From Thalassobaculum sp. OXR-137 (GTDB taxonomy: Bacteria > Pseudomonadota > Alphaproteobacteria > Thalassobaculales > Thalassobaculaceae), in contig NZ_CP139715.1 of the NCBI RefSeq assembly GCF_034377285.1, forward strand, positions 3,828,001-3,892,000: a DNA stretch of 64,000 nucleotides, read 5' to 3'. Of this stretch, positions 59,615-64,000 are shown in pieces. Every line of letters starts with the position of its first letter. Positions within the stretch are counted from its first letter, which is position 1. The translations under genes and the position numbers were made by a program. Below the pieces are notes generated by a model. It was not told the origin of the DNA. It saw nothing but the letters and a program-made list of their open reading frames with translations, and did no database searches.

Positions 59615-60174
59615 CCGCCGAGACCGTGGAAGACCTGCGCGTCGCCCGCCGGGGCGACATGATCGAGCGCCTGCTGGCCACGCAGGAGGAACTGGCCCGC
59701 TACCTCGGCGCCGAGACGCCCCGGCAGACCTGGCGGACCTTGGCCAGCCGGATCGCGGGTGACCTGTCGGCCCTGTATCTGCACATGGCGGGCGAGGAAC
59801 TGTCGTTCGACCCGCCGCGCCTGCGCAGCGTGATCACGGCCCGCCGCAAGCTGAAGGAAGCCGGGATCGAGGAACCGCCCGTCATGGCGCAGCTCGTCCG
59901 CTCTGCCGAGGCTGCAGCCGGCGCCGCCGTCGACCGTGGGGAGGCCTGGCCGAAGCAGCGCGACCGGTGGCGGTTCACGCTCCTGGTGGGGATGCATGTC
60001 GATTACGCAGCCGCCCTCGCGCAGCTCTGGGAAGATCCGGCCGTGCATGCCAGCACTGTGGACCTTGGCCACCGCGTCCAAGAGATCGCCGCCACCCTGG
60101 AAGGCCAGTTCGACCCCGGCCGCACCCCAGCCAACGATTCAGCCGAAAAGGAACCGAGCCATGAACCAGCCTGA
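59611..60174 (+). CDS. Hypothetical phage protein
   Basis: The protein has 187 aa. It is helical (MIERLLATQEELARYLGAET, PRQTWRTLASRIAGDLSALY) and has a Trp-rich central block (EAWPKQRDRWRFTLLVGMHV). No signal peptide or enzyme motif is seen. The next gene starts inside its last codons. Confidence 0.5.
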   Translation: MTAETVEDLRVARRGDMIERLLATQEELARYLGAETPRQTWRTLASRIAGDLSALYLHMAGEELSFDPPRLRSVITARRKLKEAGIEEPPVMAQLVRSAEAAAGAAVDRGEAWPKQRDRWRFTLLVGMHVDYAAALAQLWEDPAVHASTVDLGHRVQEIAATLEGQFDPGRTPANDSAEKEPSHEPA

Positions 60175-60526
60175 AGCCACACAGACCCCGGACGCCGGAG
60201 CCGCTGCACCGGTGCCGCCCCCCGCGCAGGCGGAAGGGGACTCCTTCGAGTTGACCCTGGCAGGGGAGGCCGTGGCGCTGACGCCGAGCGCAGACGGCAT
60301 GATCCGGATTTCCCGGGCGTTCGGTGGGCTGCTGCCGGTCATCGATCGCGTGAAGGCCGTCGACCTGGACGCCCTCGGGGTGGTGGTCCATGTCGGTCTT
60401 GGCCGGCCGGACGGCAGCACGGTGAAGAAGACCATCACCGCCGTCGCGAAGTCCGACCTGGCCGAAGTCACCGGGGCCTGCCTGGGCTACGTGACGCGCC
60501 TGCTCAATGGCCCGGGGAAGGGGTAG
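60161..60526 (+). CDS. Hypothetical phage protein (tail-assembly-like position)
   Basis: The protein has 121 aa from the ATG at 60161 (AAAAGGA 9 nt upstream). After a proline/alanine-rich lead comes a compact domain (DSFELTLAGEAVALTPSADG, MIRISRAFGGLLPVIDRVKA, AEVTGACLGYVTRLLNG). It resembles small gene-transfer-agent or tail-assembly proteins, but the link is weak. Confidence 0.45.
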   Translation: MNQPEATQTPDAGAAAPVPPPAQAEGDSFELTLAGEAVALTPSADGMIRISRAFGGLLPVIDRVKAVDLDALGVVVHVGLGRPDGSTVKKTITAVAKSDLAEVTGACLGYVTRLLNGPGKG

Positions 60527-60575
60527 GGCTGCGGCAGATCAAGTCGCCAAACAGGTTGCAACGGAGAATTGCACA

Positions 60576-61010
60576 ATGAACCATATCGCTTCGGCCGTGG
60601 ATGACTGCTCGGGAGCGAAGCGCGTGCGACGGGACATGGATGTGGTCCGCGAGATCCTGCTTCATGTCGAAGCGCGTGAAGATCTTAGGGCGCAGGCGAT
60701 CGTGATCGAAGGGCGCGATCCGCTCATTGTAGGCCGACATATCGAAATGCTTCACCAAGAGGGGCTCCTAGACGGCACGCCCTTGCGCAGCAGCTCAGAG
60801 CCGAATTACGCCCGCGTTCTGGTGAGAGACCTCACTTGGGAGGGCCACGACCTTCTGGCCGCCATAAAAAATGATACCGTTTGGGGACAGATCAAAAAGA
60901 CGTTCTCGCCGTCAGACTTGGCGTCCATGCCGCTGAAGGTGATCAAAGAAGTGGGAGTCGAAGCTCTCAAACGGTGGGCTCTGGGACAGATCGGTGGCGC
61001 CGGAAATTGA
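60576..61010 (+). CDS. DUF2513 domain protein
   Basis: The protein has 144 aa from the ATG at 60576. The pattern KRVRRDMDVVREILLHVEAR, HIEMLHQEGLLDG, VRDLTWEGHDLLAAIKNDTV, PLKVIKEVGVEALK is characteristic of DUF2513, a small winged-helix-like family common in mobile elements and near anti-phage genes. Its activity is unknown. It stands beside the HEPN-like/XRE pair on the other strand, at the start of what looks like a cargo region. Confidence 0.8.
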   Translation: MNHIASAVDDCSGAKRVRRDMDVVREILLHVEAREDLRAQAIVIEGRDPLIVGRHIEMLHQEGLLDGTPLRSSSEPNYARVLVRDLTWEGHDLLAAIKNDTVWGQIKKTFSPSDLASMPLKVIKEVGVEALKRWALGQIGGAGN

Positions 61011-61043
61011 GTCCTGCTCCAGAACGGTGGCATAGAGGGACGG

Positions 61044-61919
61044 TCATTCTTCGTCCGGCGCCAATCGCCGTCGGGCCTCTTCAACCGCCTCACGAATTTG
61101 CCTCTCCACTCCTCTTGAGAGCCTGACGTTGGTCAGCAGCCAATCGGCGGTATCGACGCCGTCCAGAGCCCATTCTCTGTTCGGGCTCCGCATAGGCTCT
61201 AGAATTTGCCGGACGATTGCGGAGCTAGACGACCCGGATCCGCCAACAGCACCGGCATGCGGATAGTCGGCCGGAGCGAGTGAGAAATTTCGATTTAGCA
61301 GGGCTCTCGAAGCCTCGGCATTTGTGTCGGGGCGCTGCGTCAATTCCTCCAACAGCCTCGCGCCATGGATCGGATGATAGGCAGGCGAGCGCAAAGCCTC
61401 GCGCAGCGTCGGTAGGTCGGATTCATCCGGATTGATTGGCTCATCCAGACGCCCGATGAGTCGTCGTATACAAAGCACCATATGATCTAGGAAAAATAAA
61501 TCCTGCTCGAAATAAATATAGCCGAACACTAAATATCTATTGTCGGAGTGTCCAAATTCCGCAAGGCGTTCTATGAACTGTTCAATCGTCTGATCATGCC
61601 AGTATTCGTCTTCAACCCAATCTGGCCGTTGCATGCTTTCAGGCAAAAGCTCTCCAGCCAAGTCGTTGACCTCGTTATATAGCCTTACGATATCGTGCCC
61701 CTGCGTCCGGGCACTGTGGCCGTTCATCAACAGCACAGCCTTGAAGTACTTCTCGAGGCAATGGGCGCTGAGCCAAAAGAAGGTCGACATCATGCGGGTG
61801 CTCATTGCCCAGCGCGCGGTGACGTAATCCTCGTCTGCGGTGCGCACGAACATGTCGTAGATAATCTGCGCTCTCATAGCCAACTGGTAGAGAGATCGAT
61901 GGTCAGCCTGGTCCGTCAT
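61044..61919 (-). CDS. HEPN-like domain protein, partner of the upstream XRE regulator
   Basis: The protein has 291 aa from the ATG at 61919 (AGGAAGG upstream), starting inside the end of the XRE gene. Residues 30-110 carry the HEPN-type helical pattern (FFWLSAHCLEKYFKAVLLMN, then GHDIVRLYNEVNDLAG). No certain RX4-6H ribonuclease motif is seen (RSPAYH is a weak candidate). The C-terminal 150 residues are unknown. The middle of the gene is much more AT-rich than its surroundings, a sign of foreign origin. With the XRE gene it has the layout of a toxin-antitoxin or defence module. That reading is inference. Confidence 0.6.
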   Translation of the reverse strand: MTDQADHRSLYQLAMRAQIIYDMFVRTADEDYVTARWAMSTRMMSTFFWLSAHCLEKYFKAVLLMNGHSARTQGHDIVRLYNEVNDLAGELLPESMQRPDWVEDEYWHDQTIEQFIERLAEFGHSDNRYLVFGYIYFEQDLFFLDHMVLCIRRLIGRLDEPINPDESDLPTLREALRSPAYHPIHGARLLEELTQRPDTNAEASRALLNRNFSLAPADYPHAGAVGGSGSSSSAIVRQILEPMRSPNREWALDGVDTADWLLTNVRLSRGVERQIREAVEEARRRLAPDEE

Positions 61920-62157
61920 GGCCCTTCCTAAGCCGTACCCCGGCGCCGCCGCCATTCTCCGGTATTAACTCGACGCCGGCTTCCTCGATTGCTCGAATGA
62001 CAGCGGCGACGTTGTTGGCCAGCCCTGCCGCATTTCCGTCGCTCGCCTCCATTCGTCTCAGGGTCGCGACGGAGACGTTGGCCGCGGCTGCCAGGGTCTT
62101 CTGATCAAGCCCAGCCATGACGCGGGCTGCGGCGATCTGCCGACCGGAAACGTTCAT
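61903..62157 (-). CDS. XRE-family regulator (antitoxin-like)
   Basis: The protein has 84 aa from the ATG at 62157 (AGGAA 8 nt upstream); an ATG at 62184 is in frame but has no site. The helix-turn-helix reads VSGRQIAAARVMAGLDQKTL, AAAANVSVATLRRMEASDGN. It ends with IPENGGGAGVRLRKG, the tail common to alphaproteobacterial XRE proteins. It overlaps the HEPN-like gene by 17 bp and faces an operator dyad, so it probably represses its own operon. Confidence 0.8.
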   Translation of the reverse strand: MNVSGRQIAAARVMAGLDQKTLAAAANVSVATLRRMEASDGNAAGLANNVAAVIRAIEEAGVELIPENGGGAGVRLRKGHDGPG

Positions 62158-62197
62158 TGAGCGATTCCTATCATTTTGATCCATAGATATTGACTAA

Positions 62198-62212
62198 CGC
62201 TCACTTTGAGCG
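62198..62212. promoter_or_regulatory. Operator dyad of the XRE regulator, inside the divergent promoter
   Basis: CGCTCA-CTT-TGAGCG is a perfect 6-bp inverted repeat with 3-nt centre. It fills the spacer of a candidate rightward promoter, TTGACT at 62190-62195 and AT-rich AAATATATC from 62213. Bound protein would shut both directions. Confidence 0.6.
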
Positions 62213-62254
62213 AAATATATCACTCCGCGTGAAATCATCCAACGGGAGTGAAGC

Positions 62255-62809
62255 ATGATTAATCGCACATCGCCCACCATCACCCGCCGCCAGGCTCTTG
62301 CCGGTCTCGCGGTTCCCGCGATCGCCGGCAGCACCGGAGCCGCGGCGGCCCTGTCTCATCCGGACGCGGAGCTGCTCGCGCTCTGCGAAACGGCCCATGC
62401 CGAACGGAAGGCCTGCAACGACGCTCCGTCCGACGAAGCCGGCGACCCGCACTACGACCGCGCCTGCGAGGCGACGGACGCCCTGATGGAGATCACACCT
62501 CAAACCTCGGCCGGCTTTGCCGCCAAGCTGCGCGCCCTCGGTGAGGATGAGAAAGCGGCGGACGCCGCCGTGATGCGCCGGCTGATCCACGACGCATATG
62601 CAGTCGCTGGCGGTGTGGTCCCGGAGCCGCTGACCCCCAACCTCGACGGCGCCATCGAATTCGCCAAGCAACTTGCCGAAGAGATCCGCGTTGCGGCGGC
62701 ACAGCGTAAGGCAGAACGGCAGGCCCAGGAACAGGAACGGCTGGCCCTGGCTCAGGAATCCTCGGAGGACCGGATCCGGCGCTTCCTTGCCGAGGCGGTG
62801 CGGTCATGA
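62255..62809 (+). CDS. Hypothetical protein with Tat-like signal
   Basis: The protein has 184 aa; GGGAG lies 8 nt before the ATG. The N-terminus TITRRQALAGLAVPAIAGST has a twin-arginine pattern (R-R-Q-A-L) and an alanine-rich hydrophobic stretch with AAA at its end. The mature part is helical, ending in a Lys/Gln/Glu-rich coil. This is an odd feature for a phage-region gene. No family is recognised. It is coupled to the next gene by ATGA. Confidence 0.55.
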   Translation: MINRTSPTITRRQALAGLAVPAIAGSTGAAAALSHPDAELLALCETAHAERKACNDAPSDEAGDPHYDRACEATDALMEITPQTSAGFAAKLRALGEDEKAADAAVMRRLIHDAYAVAGGVVPEPLTPNLDGAIEFAKQLAEEIRVAAAQRKAERQAQEQERLALAQESSEDRIRRFLAEAVRS

Positions 62810-63276
62810 GCGCGCGGAAGCCGCCGGCCGGCACACTCACGCCCTGGATCTGGCCCACGGCGGAAATCATCGCCCGGTCGGACCATGAGTCCCAAGGCGA
62901 GGGCGTCGACGGCTGGATGGTCGACGCCATGACCGAGGCCCGGCTGGCACTGATGGACGCTCTGCGCCACGGCGTGCCCGCTGACGGCCGGGAGGCCGCT
63001 ATCCTGGCCCTCGCCCTGCTGCCGATCACCACGGCGCTGCACAAGCGCCTGATGGACGCCAAGGCGCCATCGCCCGACCTGGGGCTGGTGGCGACGCTGC
63101 GCGACGGGCTGGAGCGGATTGCCTTGCGGATCGCCCCCACTGACCCGGAAGAGCGGAAGGTCTTCGACGCCCTGCACGCGGTCGCCGGCGGGGAGCAGGA
63201 GGGCCCTACGGTCTTGCGCTTCGACTATGCCACCGGTGAGGCCGTCATCGGTGGCCAGCGATCACTCGCGCCGTGA
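62806..63276 (+). CDS. Hypothetical protein
   Basis: The protein has 156 aa. The opening PAGTLTPWIWPTAEIIARSD and the helical middle (EARLALMDALRHGVPADGRE) show no enzyme motif or signal peptide. It is translationally coupled to the Tat-like protein gene. It is probably element cargo of unknown role. Confidence 0.5.
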   Translation: MSARKPPAGTLTPWIWPTAEIIARSDHESQGEGVDGWMVDAMTEARLALMDALRHGVPADGREAAILALALLPITTALHKRLMDAKAPSPDLGLVATLRDGLERIALRIAPTDPEERKVFDALHAVAGGEQEGPTVLRFDYATGEAVIGGQRSLAP

Positions 63277-63332
63277 CCAAGCGTCAAGCCCGTGCGATGC
63301 TCGCACACGGAGTTTCGTGAAAGGACGTGACC

Positions 63333-63899
63333 ATGACGATGAGCGATGCGGAACCTCCCGCAGCCCTGTACACAGCCCTTTCGCTGCCGGTGCTGTCGAT
63401 CGACGGGCGCGTGTTCAATGGCCACACCGTGCGATGGCACGTGATCGAGCGCCCGCGCCCGTTCGATCCAGCTCCATTCACGGAAATCGACGATGAACTC
63501 CTGGCCGATTTCGAGGCGAACGAAGAATATGCGGTAGAGTTGGTCCACAATACCCGCGAGGTGATCGCCGAATCCTTCACGGCAGAGGAAGTGGCCGCCC
63601 TGCGTTCGTACCTGTCGGAGGCGCATGATACCGCTCTGTTCGCCTCGCCGGTGGCTGTGCCGCTGGCCCCGTTTCAGGACGGCGACCTGCGTGCGACGGG
63701 TCGCTGGTGGGCCGATCGACCACGTGTTGACGGAAGCGGGCACCAGATGATCTGGCTACATCGCAGTTACGGTTACTCGCTGCCGTTCAAGGTGATTGGG
63801 CACACCATCAGCCCGCCGTCTGTCGTCGACCACGCCTCGGCCAGGAGCGGCGCAATCGAGGCGGTTTCAGCAGGCATGACCGGCTTGGGATTGTCGTAA
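63333..63899 (+). CDS. Hypothetical protein
   Basis: The protein has 188 aa from the ATG at 63333 (AAGGA 7 nt upstream; in-frame GTG at 63327). The first part (LPVLSIDGRVFNGHTVRWHV) and the later RATGRWWADRPRVDGSGHQM look like small beta-rich domains. No family is recognised. The last 101 bases of the window (63900-64000) hold a G-run and no gene that can be seen. Confidence 0.5.
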   Translation: MTMSDAEPPAALYTALSLPVLSIDGRVFNGHTVRWHVIERPRPFDPAPFTEIDDELLADFEANEEYAVELVHNTREVIAESFTAEEVAALRSYLSEAHDTALFASPVAVPLAPFQDGDLRATGRWWADRPRVDGSGHQMIWLHRSYGYSLPFKVIGHTISPPSVVDHASARSGAIEAVSAGMTGLGLS

Positions 63900-64000
63900 C
63901 CACATCCGGGACCTGGTACCGCCCCAGGGGGGGGCGCCCTCGAAACCCTATCGTGGCGCTCTCTTAGACCAGTGCGGTAGTTCCATTTTCACTGAGAGTG

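Larger units (their letters stand above)
50000..64000. mobile_element. Prophage or prophage-derived element next to tRNA-Ser, continuing past the window
   Basis: From the tRNA-Ser gene to the right edge the genes are phage-like: tyrosine integrase, ribbon-helix-helix regulator, excisionase-like protein, lambda O/P-like replication genes, many small overlapping frames, two HNH nucleases, a tape-measure protein and an accessory island. No terminase, portal, capsid, lysis or tail-fibre gene is seen. The right attachment site is outside the window, and no second copy of tRNA-Ser sequence was found inside it. Confidence 0.85.

Noticed and set aside
61044-61919. Certain assignment as a HEPN ribonuclease toxin
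   Set aside because: The RX4-6H catalytic motif cannot be placed with confidence; the fold and partner gene support only HEPN-like.

Overview
The window is GC-rich (roughly two thirds G+C by eye), densely coded, bacterial chromosomal DNA. The pcm-like / tolC / popZ / valS order, the aapJQMP amino-acid transporter and the general gene style point to an alphaproteobacterium, most likely in or near the Rhodospirillales. No rRNA or other marker is present to place it more precisely.

Layout. 0-16 kb is mostly housekeeping. It holds a rhodanese C-terminus, an HD-GYP protein, metC, the aapJQMP uptake operon behind a good sigma-54 promoter and an NtrC-like dyad, a PRISE-type reductase, a cysteine/sulfur operon (cysK-sseA-tandem GNAT), an alpha/beta hydrolase-OsmC fusion coupled to sixA, and two tRNAs (Asn, Cys). 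16.3-29.4 kb is one long co-directional catabolic operon. A GntR/UTRA regulator with its own palindrome is followed by a complete polar amino-acid-type ABC importer, an MmgE/PrpD protein, an isocitrate-lyase/PEP-mutase lyase, ATP-dependent hydantoinase subunits B and A, an isochorismatase-fold protein lacking the amidase cysteine, a flavoprotein and a PuuE-like deacetylase. The last five genes are translationally coupled. Together they look like uptake and breakdown of a cyclic imide or ureide, or a related amide, down to central dicarboxylates; the substrate is unknown. Convergent to it at 29.45-29.63 kb is a tiny self-contained transcription unit (promoter, Shine-Dalgarno, 17-codon ORF, intrinsic terminator).

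29.8-49.8 kb returns to core genes: pcm-like, tolC, popZ, valS, a decayed alpha/beta hydrolase, two mirror-image LysR/EamA modules, an M81 peptidase, three small surface or repeat proteins, exonuclease III, ErpA, a histidine kinase with two receiver proteins, and a glycosyltransferase.

50.0-64.0 kb, beside tRNA-Ser(UGA), is a prophage or prophage-derived element that runs off the right edge. It carries a tyrosine integrase, a ribbon-helix-helix regulator and an excisionase-like protein divided by two 14-bp operators, and a lambda O-like initiator whose own coding sequence contains five 19-bp palindromic iterons beside an AT-richer tract. A P-like gene, small hypothetical genes, two HNH nucleases, a tape-measure gene and an accessory island with a HEPN-like/XRE pair follow. 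No terminase, portal or capsid gene lies between the HNH genes and the tape measure, so the visible part looks deleted.

The strongest candidates for something undescribed are the lambda-type origin inside the initiator gene, the 17-codon mini-gene, and the GntR-controlled catabolic operon with its cysteine-less isochorismatase-fold enzyme.
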